DNA of 62,118 bases from CAZSNH01 sp052388455. Lineage in GTDB: Bacteria > Pseudomonadota > Alphaproteobacteria > Rhizobiales > Hyphomicrobiaceae. This document shows, in pieces, positions 1 through 8,123 of this stretch (position 1 is its first letter; every line of letters starts with the position of its first letter). Position numbers and translations under genes: made by a program. Under the pieces are notes generated by a model. It was given only the letters and a program-made list of their open reading frames with translations, was not told where the DNA came from and ran no database searches. The stretch covers positions 1 to 62,118 of the forward strand of contig JBQTIA010000128.1 in the NCBI GenBank assembly GCA_052388455.1. Direction: 5' to 3'.

Positions 1-1073
1 ATTTCTGGGTCGGCGAAGGGCAGCAGGCTCGCGGTCTGCGGCTCGTCCCACAGCCGGAAGCATACGCCGGCTTCCGTGCGACCCGCCCGTCCGCGGCGCT
101 GGTCGGCGGCGGCGCGGGAGACGCGCACCGTTTCGAGCCGCGTGACGCCGGCATCCGGCTCGTAGCGCGGCACGCGGGCGAGGCCGCAGTCGACGACGAC
201 GCGCACGCCCTCGATGGTGAGCGAGGTTTCGGCGATCGATGTCGCGAGCACGATCTTGCGGGTACCCTTGGCGGTCGGCGAGACAGCGCGATCCTGAGCG
301 GTCAGGTCCATAGCGCCATAGAGCGGGGCGATGACGATGGCCGCGTCCGCGATGCGCTCGCGGAGCCGCTCCTCGACGCGGCGGATTTCGCCCTGGCCGG
401 GGAGGAACGCGAGGATCGAGCCTGCTTCGCCGCGCAGCACCTTGAGGATCGCGTCGGTCATCTGATCTTCGATGCGGGCCGTCGGAGTGCGGCCGAGGTA
501 GCGCGTCTCGACCGGAAAGGCGCGGCCCTCGCTTTCGATCACCGGCGCACGTGGGCCGAGGAGTGCTGCAACGCGGGCGCCGTCCAGCGTCGCCGACATG
601 ACAAGGATGCGGAGATCGTCGCGCAATCCCCGCTGGGCATCGAGCGCGAAGGCCAGCCCCAGATCGGCGTCAAGCGATCGCTCGTGATATTCGTCGAAGA
701 GGACGGCACCGACGGATTTCAACTCAGGATCGTCGAGGATCAGCCGCGTGAACACGCCCTCGGTCACGACCTCGATGCGGGTCGCGCGGCCGACTTTCGA
801 GGCAAGCCGCGCCCTGAGCCCGACCGTCTCTCCAACGGTCTCTCCGAGCGTGCGCGCCATCCGCTCGGCGGCCGCGCGGGCCGCGAGGCGCCGCGGTTCC
901 AGCACCAGAATTTTGCGGCCGCCGAGCCAAGGCTCATCGAGAAGCGCCAGCGGGACGCGCGTCGTCTTGCCGGCGCCCGGCGGCGCGACGAGCACGGCCG
1001 CCGCCGACCTGGCGAGCGCGGAACGCACGTCGCCGAGCACGGCGTCGATCGGAAGCGGCTGGTCGAAGGTCAT
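1..1073 (-). CDS. hrpB: ATP-dependent RNA helicase HrpB, N-terminal part (cut by window edge)
   Basis: The reading frame opens with ATG at 1073 and runs off the left edge, giving about 357 residues of a protein whose family is usually about 800. It shows the DExH-box helicase motifs of the HrpA/HrpB group: Walker A (APPGAGKTT) near residue 30, DEYHERS near residue 125, SAT in motif III, and the RRGRAGR motif VI near residue 330. HrpB is a cytosolic helicase of poorly defined physiological role. The family call is firm. The C-terminal HrpB-specific region lies outside the window. No obvious Shine-Dalgarno sequence precedes the ATG. Confidence 0.9.
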   Translation of the reverse strand, partial: MTFDQPLPIDAVLGDVRSALARSAAAVLVAPPGAGKTTRVPLALLDEPWLGGRKILVLEPRRLAARAAAERMARTLGETVGETVGLRARLASKVGRATRIEVVTEGVFTRLILDDPELKSVGAVLFDEYHERSLDADLGLAFALDAQRGLRDDLRILVMSATLDGARVAALLGPRAPVIESEGRAFPVETRYLGRTPTARIEDQMTDAILKVLRGEAGSILAFLPGQGEIRRVEERLRERIADAAIVIAPLYGAMDLTAQDRAVSPTAKGTRKIVLATSIAETSLTIEGVRVVVDCGLARVPRYEPDAGVTRLETVRVSRAAADQRRGRAGRTEAGVCFRLWDEPQTASLLPFADPE

Positions 1074-1144
1074 GGCCGGCAGATAGCACGGCCGGTGTGG
1101 CAGCACAGGCCAGCCCCTGCAAATCGGCAGCGAGCCGGGTCGGC

Positions 1145-1684
1145 TTACTTCGGCGCCAGAACCATCACCATCTGGCGGCCCTCGAAGCGCGGCTCGGATT
1201 CGACCTTGGCGACGGTCTCTGTGTCGGTGCGAACCCGCTTCAGCACATCCATGCCGAGATGCTGATGCGCCATCTCACGGCCGCGGAATCGGAGCGTGAT
1301 CTTGACCTTGTCGCCTTCCTCGAAGAAGCGGCGGATCGAGCGCATTTTCACATCGTAATCGTGATCGTCGATGCCGGGACGCATCTTGATTTCTTTGATT
1401 TCAACGATTTTCTGATGCTTGCGGGCCTCGGCGGCCTTTTTCTGCTCTTGATATTTGTATTTGCCGAAATCGAGAATTTTGCAGACCGGCGGCTCGGCGT
1501 CTGGCGAAACCTCGACGAGGTCGAGGCCGGCTTCGGTCGCCTTGGCCAGGGCATCCAATTTGCTGACCACACCGACGTTCTGACCGTCCGCGTCGATCAG
1601 GCGGACCTCGCGGGCCCGAATGGCCTCGTTGATCTTGGGGCCCGATTGCTCGCGCTCGGGTGCTCCGCGCATTGGCTTACGGAT
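1145..1684 (-). CDS. infC: Translation initiation factor IF-3, probable AUC start
   Basis: The product (about 179 residues) is IF-3, which binds the 30S subunit and polices start-codon choice. The N-domain carries GPKINEAIR and LIDADGQNVGVV, followed by the linker around KYQEQKKAAEARK and the C-domain with KVKITLRFRGREMAHQHLG. The frame stays open upstream to 1915, but that extension is not IF-3-like. The first in-frame ATG (1672) has no good ribosome site. ATC at 1684 has GGAG seven bases upstream, and gives the usual family N-terminus (I/M-R-x-P). IF-3 genes classically use rare AUU/AUC starts for autoregulation, so I place the start at 1684. Unlike E. coli, infC is not next to rpmI-rplT, which lie about 6 kb away. 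Confidence 0.93.
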   Translation of the reverse strand: MRKPMRGAPEREQSGPKINEAIRAREVRLIDADGQNVGVVSKLDALAKATEAGLDLVEVSPDAEPPVCKILDFGKYKYQEQKKAAEARKHQKIVEIKEIKMRPGIDDHDYDVKMRSIRRFFEEGDKVKITLRFRGREMAHQHLGMDVLKRVRTDTETVAKVESEPRFEGRQMVMVLAPK

Positions 1685-1696
1685 GTGACATCTCCA
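1682..1696 (-). promoter_or_regulatory. infC ribosome binding site with non-canonical AUC start
   Basis: On the minus strand GGAG (1693-1696) is followed after seven bases by ATC (1684-1682), in frame with infC. An ATG also occurs inside the spacer but in another frame, reaching a stop after four codons. The better-spaced signal therefore points to ATC. Discrimination against such codons by IF-3 itself is the known basis of infC autoregulation in enterobacteria; applying it here is inference. Confidence 0.6.
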
Positions 1697-1881
1697 TGTG
1701 TCGCCTCGGATGATAGGTCGGACGGCCAATGCGGGTTGACCGCGATCTGGCAGCCGCCAAACCCGGCCGGCCACCCGCACGTCCCGTCCGCCGCGAAATT
1801 CCGTAAGTTCGAGCGGCAAGTCAAGCGTTTCGGCGCGCGTGTCCTGCGGCTGTGCTCGGTTCGCTGCGGCCGGGGAGGGTG

Positions 1882-3156
1882 TCAGCAGCTCCGCTGATAG
1901 CCCTCGGCCAGGCATGTGCCGATCAGGCTGTCGTAAACTTCCAGCGTTTGCCGGCGCATAGCGTCGAGCGAGAACGCCTGGAGCACATGCGAGCGGGCCC
2001 GATCGCCCATGGCCGTTCGCACGCCCTCCGAGAGCGCCAAGCTCTCGTCGAGCGCCTGGGCGAGACGGGCTTCGTCACCGGGCGGGACCATCCAGCCCGT
2101 CCGGCCGCCGGTTGCCTGCTCCTGCCACAGTATGGTTTCCGGCGGCGCACCGAGGTCGGTGGCGATCACCGGGCAGCCCATGGCCTGGGCCTCGGTCGCC
2201 GTGCGCCCGAAGGCTTCCGGCTCGGTCGAGGCGATCACCGCCACGTGGGCCAGGGCAAAGGCGGCCGGCATGTCGTCGACATGGCCGACGAGGCGGATAT
2301 GGCCGCGCAACCCGCCCCGCTCGATCCGGCGCTCAAGATCCGCGCGGTAGCCGTCGCGGCCCTGGTCGTCGCCGGCCAGGATGATCTGCGTGCCGCCGAG
2401 CCGGCCCTTCTCCAGCAGCAGGCGAGCCGCCTCGATCAGCACGCGCTGGCCCTTCCAGCCGGTCAGCCGGGCAGCCTGCATGACGATCCGCGTTCCCGGG
2501 CCGACGCCCCACTTCCTGCGCAGGCGAGCGATGCGGTCCTGCGGGATGGTGGCTGGATCGAAGACGCGGCCGTCGACCCCACGGTGAACGACGCGCACGC
2601 GCGCGCCGCCAACGCCGTAGCGCTGCTCGATCAGGCGGGCGGTGAAGCAGGAATTGGCGATGACGACGTCGCCGCGGGCCATCACGCTGTTGTAGATGCG
2701 CTTGATACGGCCGTCCTCGGCGTAGGCTCCGTGATAGGTGGTGACGAAGGCACGGCCGGAGCGGCGGGCTGCCATGAGCGCGCTCCAGGCTGGCGCCCGG
2801 CTGCGCGCGTGCAGCAGGTCGACACCCTCCTGTGCCGCGATGCGTCCGATGGCCGTCGCATTCCAGAGGATTCGCAGCGGATTCTTGGTGGCGGCGGGGA
2901 AGGGTACGAACTCGCCGCCGCAGGCTGAAATGCGGGAGGCGAGACGGCCGCCCTCCGAAAGGACCAGCGCCCGGCCGCCGGCCCTGACGATCCCCTCGGT
3001 GACCTCGATGGCCGACAATTCCGCGCCGCCGGTTTCGAGTTCCGGAATGATCTGCATAATGGTCGGGCGTTTCGCGGCCACGACGGACTCGGGTTGCGGT
3101 TGACGGTCAGAGACGCTGCGTCTGCGGCGACGGGAGACTTCATAGAATGACGGCAC
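1882..3156 (-). CDS. Glycosyltransferase family 4-type (GT-B) glycosyltransferase
   Basis: The protein (about 424 residues from GTG 3156) is a GT-B fold glycosyltransferase. The N-terminal domain begins IMQIIPELETGGAE, typical of sugar transferases acting on lipid-linked or envelope glycans. The C-terminal nucleotide-sugar domain has RLTGWKGQ, then the E-x7-E-type segment ASTEPEAFGRTATEAQAMG near residues 345-365. The acceptor is unknown. The start is uncertain: GTG 3156 has GAGGA about 12 bases upstream and would overlap the divergent hydrolase gene by ten bases; GTG 3081 and ATG 3057 lack ribosome sites but lie closer to the conserved domain. Confidence 0.8.
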   Translation of the reverse strand: MPSFYEVSRRRRRSVSDRQPQPESVVAAKRPTIMQIIPELETGGAELSAIEVTEGIVRAGGRALVLSEGGRLASRISACGGEFVPFPAATKNPLRILWNATAIGRIAAQEGVDLLHARSRAPAWSALMAARRSGRAFVTTYHGAYAEDGRIKRIYNSVMARGDVVIANSCFTARLIEQRYGVGGARVRVVHRGVDGRVFDPATIPQDRIARLRRKWGVGPGTRIVMQAARLTGWKGQRVLIEAARLLLEKGRLGGTQIILAGDDQGRDGYRADLERRIERGGLRGHIRLVGHVDDMPAAFALAHVAVIASTEPEAFGRTATEAQAMGCPVIATDLGAPPETILWQEQATGGRTGWMVPPGDEARLAQALDESLALSEGVRTAMGDRARSHVLQAFSLDAMRRQTLEVYDSLIGTCLAEGYQRSC

Positions 3157-3923
3157 CAGAACCGCAATTCCTCGACGTGGTCCAAGCCAGCGAGCGGCGG
3201 CGGATTGCCTACCGGCATCGCGCTTCACTGGCTCCGGGACTAGCCGGCGTGATGTGGTTCATCGGCCTCAAGTCCGACATGGACAGCACCAAGGCGGTGG
3301 TCGTCGACGCCTGGTGCGAAGCGCAAGGACGCGGCTGCACCCGCTTCGACTATTCCGGGCATGGCCTCTCAGAAGGTTCGTTCGAAACCGCCACTGTCAG
3401 CGACTGGATCGACGAGGCCCACGCGATTTTTGCCAAAGTCACCCAGGGGCCACAGATTTTCGTCGGCTCGAGTACCGGCGCGCATGTAGCTCTGGTGCTG
3501 CTGCGACGGCTGCTTCGCAGCGATCCGGCGGCGGCCCGCGTCCGCCGTCTTGTGCTGATCGCGCCGGCCTGGGACGTAACGGAGCTGATCTGGCGCGAGC
3601 TGCCCGAAGCCGCCAAAGCTGAGATTGTAAGCCAGGGCCAGTGGGTCCGACCCTCGCCCTACGATCCGCGCGGCTATGTCATCACCCGCCGCTTCATCGA
3701 GGACGGACGCCGCAATCTCATCGCTGCAGATGGCTTCGATCCCGGCCGCCGCATCGATGTCCTGCAGGGACTGCTCGATACCGACGTGCCTCCGGCACAC
3801 GTCCGCGCGCTTGCAGGCCACCTGAGCGGCGGACATGTGCATCTGACTGAAGTCCCCGACGGCGATCACCGGTTGTCTCGTCCCGAGGACATCGAGCTGC
3901 TCTTGCGTTTGATCGGCGGTTAA
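3147..3923 (+). CDS. Alpha/beta hydrolase (serine esterase/thioesterase-like)
   Basis: This 258-residue protein has the alpha/beta hydrolase fold. The nucleophile elbow GSSTG puts the catalytic serine at about residue 109, FDYSGHGLSEG forms the oxyanion-side loop near residue 70, and a late DGDHRLSRPED supplies the likely catalytic histidine near residue 242. There is no signal peptide, so it is cytosolic. The order of elements resembles small acyl-thioesterase/carboxylesterase members (BioH- or ABHD10-like), but the substrate cannot be read from sequence. GGGAG lies ten bases before the ATG. It is divergent from the GT-B gene and convergent with the GT2 gene. Confidence 0.8.
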   Translation: MTAPEPQFLDVVQASERRRIAYRHRASLAPGLAGVMWFIGLKSDMDSTKAVVVDAWCEAQGRGCTRFDYSGHGLSEGSFETATVSDWIDEAHAIFAKVTQGPQIFVGSSTGAHVALVLLRRLLRSDPAAARVRRLVLIAPAWDVTELIWRELPEAAKAEIVSQGQWVRPSPYDPRGYVITRRFIEDGRRNLIAADGFDPGRRIDVLQGLLDTDVPPAHVRALAGHLSGGHVHLTEVPDGDHRLSRPEDIELLLRLIGG

Positions 3924-3937
3924 AACGCCGGTGAACG

Positions 3938-5497
3938 TCAGTCCTGACCGGCGCTCGACGCGACCCCGGCGGCTTGGCTCGGCCGCGCAGAATGATCGGT
4001 TTTTTCCCAGAGGTAGGGCGCGGCGACGATCTGCAGGAGGGCGCGGTATGCGGCCAGCGAGATGGCCAGCCAGTAGACGGGCATCGTCAGCACGAACACC
4101 AGGATTCGCGATCGATCCTGCACCCCGACCGACGCCGCTCCGAGCGCCGCCGCCGTGGCGTACCCGGCGACGAGATTGACGGCGCCAACCGCCAGCAGGG
4201 CCGCGTCGAACCCCTCCGCGCCCGTCTCGAAATTCGGCTGCCACAGCAGATGCGCCAGAAAGAGCACATAGAACCAGGGATGCACCAGGGCCGACAGGAT
4301 CAACCCGCCCATCAGCACCTGCAGGCCGGCGAACTGTCGCCAGCCCAGCTCGCGCCAGAGCCGGACGGGCTGGCGCAGATGAACGAGGTAGGTCTGCATA
4401 TACCCTTTCAGCCAGCGGGTCCGCTGCCGGAGCCAGCCGTCGAAATGCAGCGGCGCTTCCTCGCTGGTGGTCGAGTCCAGAATGGCGACGGCATATCCGG
4501 TCCGGGCCAGACGCACGCCGAGGTCGGCATCCTCGGTCACGTTGTAGGCATCCCAGCCACCGGCCGCTTCGAGAACCGCGCGGGGAAAATGGTTGGACGT
4601 CCCGCCGAGCGGGATGGGTAGCCCGAGCCATTCCAGCGTCGGAAGCAGAGCACCGAACAGCGCCGCATATTCAATGGCGAACTGGCGCGTCAGCCAGTTG
4701 GCGCGGCCGTTGGCGATGGCCAGCTTTGCCTGCACGCAGCCGAGCCTCGCACCGTCTTGCGGGTGGCTGAACAGGGCGATGGCGGCCCGCAGCTGCCCCG
4801 GATCGGGCGCGTCCTCGGCATCATAGACGACGACATAGTCGCCTGCCGCCTCCTGCAGGGCGTAGTTGAGCGCGCGGGGCTTGGTCCGCGGGGCGCCATC
4901 GGGAACGACGACCATCCGCATGTGATCCGGCAGGGCGAGATCGGCAATGGCCTTCCGTGTCCTTGGATCGACGGCCTCCACGATCAGCAGCACGTCGAGG
5001 CGAGCCGTGGGATAGTCGAGAGCACAGAGTGACGCGACGAGCCCCGGCACGACCTCGGCCTCGCGATAGAGCGGGACGAGCACGCTGTAGCGCGGCAGCC
5101 GTTCGTCCGGCACGCGGGTCGCTGCAAGGGGCTGCGACGGCATGCTCGCAAGGTTGATCAGTGCCGCCGCCCGAAGCGTCACCACGTAGAGGAAGGGAAG
5201 GGCCAGCAGAGCCAGCGTGACCGTCATGGTCAGGTTGGGTGACACGAAAGCGGCCACCGGAACGCCGAAGAGCAGCAACATGAGCGCCGCCCGCTGCCAG
5301 GGCCACAGGCGGGACGCCGCCGACAGTTCGGGATGACGGGACCGCAGCCCATGCGCCGCGCGGTCGGACCGCGAGCGATCGGGGTCTGCGGACGAGGTTG
5401 CTCCCGGCATCCCGGTTCGGTTCACGTCGGTAGTCCAGCCGGAGTGTGCCGATGCACGCCGCCGCTCGAGACGTTTCGTCACCACGCGGCGCTGCAC
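3938..5497 (-). CDS. Membrane glycosyltransferase family 2 (processive-type)
   Basis: The 519-residue protein has two N-terminal membrane segments (LMLLLFGVPVAAF; LALLALPFLYVV), a cytosolic GT-A domain and three or more C-terminal membrane helices. The GT2 residues are visible: YSVLVPLYREAEVV, the metal-binding DAEDAPD, TEDADLG and the QRTRW motif (Q-x-x-RW) seen in cellulose- and hyaluronan-synthase-like enzymes. It probably polymerises or transfers sugar to a membrane or envelope acceptor. The GTG start at 5497 has a GGGGGG tract five bases upstream; ATG 5410 is an alternative. The first 60 residues are Arg/Ser-rich and not conserved-looking. No polysaccharide export genes adjoin it. Confidence 0.85.
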   Translation of the reverse strand: MQRRVVTKRLERRRASAHSGWTTDVNRTGMPGATSSADPDRSRSDRAAHGLRSRHPELSAASRLWPWQRAALMLLLFGVPVAAFVSPNLTMTVTLALLALPFLYVVTLRAAALINLASMPSQPLAATRVPDERLPRYSVLVPLYREAEVVPGLVASLCALDYPTARLDVLLIVEAVDPRTRKAIADLALPDHMRMVVVPDGAPRTKPRALNYALQEAAGDYVVVYDAEDAPDPGQLRAAIALFSHPQDGARLGCVQAKLAIANGRANWLTRQFAIEYAALFGALLPTLEWLGLPIPLGGTSNHFPRAVLEAAGGWDAYNVTEDADLGVRLARTGYAVAILDSTTSEEAPLHFDGWLRQRTRWLKGYMQTYLVHLRQPVRLWRELGWRQFAGLQVLMGGLILSALVHPWFYVLFLAHLLWQPNFETGAEGFDAALLAVGAVNLVAGYATAAALGAASVGVQDRSRILVFVLTMPVYWLAISLAAYRALLQIVAAPYLWEKTDHSARPSQAAGVASSAGQD

Positions 5498-5592
5498 GCA
5501 TACCCCCCGGTTGCTCGCTTCGACAGCTTGCCACGAGCCAGTACGCTTCCATAAGGTGCGCCGACCTCAAATCAGCCACTACGGCGCAAGAT

Positions 5593-6492
5593 ATGTCGAC
5601 CATGTTGCCCAGCAAACTCGTCTCCCGCGCTCCATCCGCCTTACGCAGCTTCTGCTCGCACTCGGTTCGGCGTGTGGGTCGTTTCGCGCTCGTCTTGATG
5701 TTGCTGTGGGGCCTCGTCGGTCTGGCCGCAGCGCAAACCAGCCCGCCGGCGCCCGAAGAGCCTTCGGCGACCGCTCCCGCCGAGCAGCGCCGTCTCGTGA
5801 TCCGCTTCGCGACCGAGGGGGATTACCCGCCGTTCAACTACTATGACGACGAAGGCGTGTTGACCGGCTTCAACGTCGATCTGGCGCGCGCGGTCTGCCT
5901 GGAGGTCGGCGCGGCTTGCGATATCAAGGTGTTACCTTGGGATGACCTGCTGCCGGCGCTACGGCGCGGCGAGACGGACGCGGTCATCGCCGGCCATCAG
6001 GTGGCGGCAGCGATGCTCAAGGACTTCGACGTCTCCGACCGCTATTTCCATACCCCGGGCCGCTTTGCCGGGCGGGTCGACAGTCCGAAGTCCGACATCA
6101 CGCCGGACGCGCTCGACGGCGTGCGCATCGGCGTCGGCAAGGGAACCATTCACGAAGCCTACCTGAAGGCGTTTTTCCGCGACAGCCGCATCGTGCCGTT
6201 CGAGAACGCCGATCTGGCGCGCGAAGCCCTGCAGCAGGGCAAGGTCGAATTCACCTTCGATGACGGCATCGGGCTGGCATTCTGGATCGGCGGCACGCTG
6301 TCCCGGCGTTGCTGCGAATTCCGCGGCGGCGCCTATTTCGAGCCCAAATTCTTCGGCGACGGACTGGCTATAGCCCTGCCGCGCAACGACCTGCCCTTGA
6401 AGGCCAGCATCAACATGGCGCTGAAGCAGGTGCGCCAGAGTGGCCGGCTCGACGAGCTGGTCGAGCGCTATTTTCCGAACCGGATTTACTGA
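5593..6492 (+). CDS. Periplasmic amino-acid-type solute-binding protein (SBP_bac_3-like)
   Basis: The 299-residue precursor has a basic N-terminus, a hydrophobic stretch (FALVLMLLWGLVGLAAAQ) that fits a Sec signal peptide, and then a Pro-rich spacer. The mature part begins with the family-3 binding-protein pattern IRFATEGDYPPFNYYDDEG-x-L-x-GFNVDLARAV, with LPWDDLLPAL and GRLDELVERYF at the end. Such proteins deliver polar amino acids or related solutes to ABC permeases, or act as sensors. No permease or ATPase gene is adjacent, so it may be an orphan receptor. I prefer ATG 5593; the frame is open further upstream but that part has no signal sequence. Confidence 0.82.
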   Translation: MSTMLPSKLVSRAPSALRSFCSHSVRRVGRFALVLMLLWGLVGLAAAQTSPPAPEEPSATAPAEQRRLVIRFATEGDYPPFNYYDDEGVLTGFNVDLARAVCLEVGAACDIKVLPWDDLLPALRRGETDAVIAGHQVAAAMLKDFDVSDRYFHTPGRFAGRVDSPKSDITPDALDGVRIGVGKGTIHEAYLKAFFRDSRIVPFENADLAREALQQGKVEFTFDDGIGLAFWIGGTLSRRCCEFRGGAYFEPKFFGDGLAIALPRNDLPLKASINMALKQVRQSGRLDELVERYFPNRIY

Positions 6493-6555
6493 CGTTCGAT
6501 GGCAGAGCGACGGCGCGTTGCCGTCCAATTTCGTGCCGCGAGAGCCCATGCAAAT

Positions 6556-6849
6556 CTAGCCCGGGCGACGACCGCCGCCAGGAGGTCCACCGCGCGAAGG
6601 ACCGCCGGACGGTGGCCCGCCCGATCGCGTATCCTTGTGTCGGAAATTGATCCGCCCCTTGGTCAAGTCGTAGGGCGTCATCTCGATGGTGACTTTGTCG
6701 CCGGCCAGAATTCGAATGCGGTTTTTCTTCATGCGGCCCGCAGTATAGGCGATGACCTCGTGCCCGTTATCGAGTTTCACCCTGCAGCGGGCGTCGGGCA
6801 GCACTTCGACCACCACACCCTCGAACTCGAGCATCTCTTCCTTCGCCAT
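6556..6849 (-). CDS. infA: Translation initiation factor IF-1 with C-terminal Gly/Pro extension
   Basis: Residues 1-72 are a standard IF-1 OB-fold domain (MAKEEMLEFEGVVVEVLPDA..., KMKK-like RMKKNRIRI, then GRINFRHK), which binds the 30S A site. The bacterial family normally ends here. This protein continues for about 25 residues as a low-complexity tail of Gly, Pro, Ser and Arg (repeats of GGPP/GGPS). The tail is probably disordered and positively charged. The same strand carries cspA just upstream. Confidence 0.95.
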   Translation of the reverse strand: MAKEEMLEFEGVVVEVLPDARCRVKLDNGHEVIAYTAGRMKKNRIRILAGDKVTIEMTPYDLTKGRINFRHKDTRSGGPPSGGPSRGGPPGGGRRPG

Positions 6850-6920
6850 TCAAACTCCTGTTATCCGGCCGGCCCCGAGCCCGCGACCCTTATGCCCGAG
6901 ACGACGGGTGCCACAGCCCG

Positions 6921-6958
6921 AAAAATGCAAAACGGGGAGCAGACGAGTCCGCTCCCCG
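6921..6958 (-). terminator. Rho-independent terminator after cspA
   Basis: On the minus strand an 8-bp GC stem (CGGGGAGC / GCTCCCCG, arms at 6933-6940 and 6951-6958, ten-base loop) is followed by TTTTGCATTTTT. It lies 26 bases beyond the cspA stop, in the right orientation to end cspA transcription before infA. Confidence 0.8.
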
Positions 6959-6984
6959 GCAAGACTGGAAGTCTTTGCGAACGA

Positions 6985-7191
6985 TCACGACGGACGCAGA
7001 TTGGTGGCTGCGATCTTGCCGTTTCTGCCGCGCTCGGTGTCGAAGTTGATCCGCTGACCTTCCTTGAGGGTCGCGAGACCGGCCTTTTCGACCGCTGAGA
7101 TATGGACGAACACGTCCGCTCCGCCTTCTTCAGGCTGGATGAACCCGTACCCTTTTTGGTTGTTGAACCACTTCACCGTGCCGCTGGCCAT
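6985..7191 (-). CDS. Cold-shock protein (CspA family)
   Basis: A 68-residue single cold-shock domain with both RNA-binding motifs: KGYGFI (RNP1) near residue 15 and VFVHIS (RNP2) near residue 30. CSD proteins are RNA chaperones that melt secondary structure and are often induced by cold or stationary phase. The full family length is present. A candidate promoter upstream gives a 5' leader of roughly 120 bases, typical for cspA-type genes, and a strong terminator follows. The specific paralogue (cspA, cspD and so on) cannot be decided. Confidence 0.95.
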   Translation of the reverse strand: MASGTVKWFNNQKGYGFIQPEEGGADVFVHISAVEKAGLATLKEGQRINFDTERGRNGKIAATNLRPS

Positions 7192-7325
7192 TCAAGTGCC
7201 TCCAAAGCGAGTGCCCGTGCGACCGAGGGCGGAATGCCCGCGGCCCTCTCAAATCGCGCGATGGAGACGTCCAGTGTCGGCTGTGGCCGGCGTAGAGTGA
7301 GCCAAGGCGTGTTCGATTGCCGCCC

Positions 7326-7354
7326 TATATGACCTGGGTTGCGGCTAAACGCAA
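7326..7354 (-). promoter_or_regulatory. Candidate promoter for the cold-shock gene
   Basis: Minus-strand TTGCGT (7354-7349) and CATATA (7331-7326) are separated by 17 bases, a sigma70-like arrangement. It would start transcription near 7318 and leave a leader of about 120 bases. The rest of 7192-7609 shows no convincing gene: the overlapping minus-strand frame at 7173-7556 has no recognisable product. Confidence 0.45.
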
Positions 7355-7609
7355 GATGGCCATGGAAATTTTGACGCAGATTACAAGGTCTATCCGGACG
7401 ATGAGCGACCATTGATTTCAACAGCCACGAGGTGAAATTTTGGGCACCAACTGGCGACGTCGCCTGAGCCGACTGCTTCCACCCGACGTCGCTCCCCGCG
7501 GCGAACTGCGGTTCGGCTCGCCGTCCGGCAAGCCGCTTCATACTCCGTTTCAGCATTTTCTATGAAGCGGCCGCGTCATTCGGTGCGAAAATCTTTGTGC
7601 TCCATCTCG

Positions 7610-7638
7610 TTGCATTCGCCGGACGCTCCGCCTATAAC
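7610..7638 (+). promoter_or_regulatory. Candidate sigma70 promoter of rpmI-rplT
   Basis: TTGCAT (7610-7615) and TATAAC (7633-7638) are separated by exactly 17 bases, a good housekeeping-sigma match. It would give a leader of about 155 bases before rpmI. The leader contains a GC hairpin (GCGCGG ... CCGCGC, about 7710-7740) that could act in ribosomal-protein leader control, although no L20-binding mimic was recognised. Confidence 0.6.
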
Positions 7639-7798
7639 GCCGCCTCTGAACCGCCCGGCGGGGCATGCCGTGTCGGTTCATTATGCTTTTACAACCCTAA
7701 AGCGGCCCTGCGCGGCTCCCCAACGGGCCTCCGCGCGATCGTGCATGATCCCGATTGGGATGACGTACGGGCCGGCAGTCGAGAAAGGACGAAGCCAA

Positions 7799-7999
7799 AT
7801 GCCCAAGTTGAAGACCAAGAGTGGCGCTAAAAAGCGCTTCAAGATGACCGGGACCGGCAAAGTCATAGCCGCGGCCCAGGGCAAACGTCACGGCATGATC
7901 AAGCGTCACGCCAAGTTCATCCGGCAGGCCCGGGGCACCATGGTGCTGAACGACAGCGACGCCAAAATCGTCAAAAAATACATGCCTTACGCGAGGTGA
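7799..7999 (+). CDS. rpmI: 50S ribosomal protein L35
   Basis: A 66-residue basic protein with the L35 signature MPKLKTKSGAKKRFK and an internal KRHGMIKRHAKF. It is a late-assembling 50S protein. AGGAC lies about nine bases before the ATG. It precedes rplT in the usual order, but the spacer is unusually long (124 bases) and holds a large palindrome. Confidence 0.97.
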   Translation: MPKLKTKSGAKKRFKMTGTGKVIAAAQGKRHGMIKRHAKFIRQARGTMVLNDSDAKIVKKYMPYAR

Positions 8000-8012
8000 C
8001 GATCGTGAGGTC

Positions 8013-8090
8013 GTGAGTGGTGAGTCGTGAGTGGCAAGTGGTTGGCAACCGCACCTCTCGACGCTTCACCACTCACGACTGACCACTCAC
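8013..8090. repeat. 22-bp inverted repeat between rpmI and rplT
   Basis: The arms at 8013-8034 and 8069-8090 match in 21 of 22 positions, with a 34-base loop. Each arm is itself built from reiterated GTGAGTGG/CGTGAGTGG units. In the rpmI-rplT transcript this would fold into a very stable hairpin. It has no T-run on either side, so it is not a simple terminator. It may instead be an inserted palindromic element or an RNA-stability or attenuation device that sets the L35:L20 ratio. Confidence 0.85.
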
Positions 8091-8123
8091 CGCTGTCCAT
8101 TGTCTCTTGAAGGATAAATCCCC

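Noticed and set aside
1852..2928. 358-codon plus-strand frame opposite the GT-B gene
   Set aside because: Composition is typical of an antisense frame; the opposite strand has clear glycosyltransferase motifs.
3369..4631. 420-codon minus-strand frame across the hydrolase and GT2 genes
   Set aside because: It overlaps two genes with clear catalytic motifs and has no domain of its own.
7173..7556. 127-codon minus-strand frame upstream of and overlapping cspA
   Set aside because: No known domain, overlaps the cspA start, and covers the likely cspA promoter and leader.
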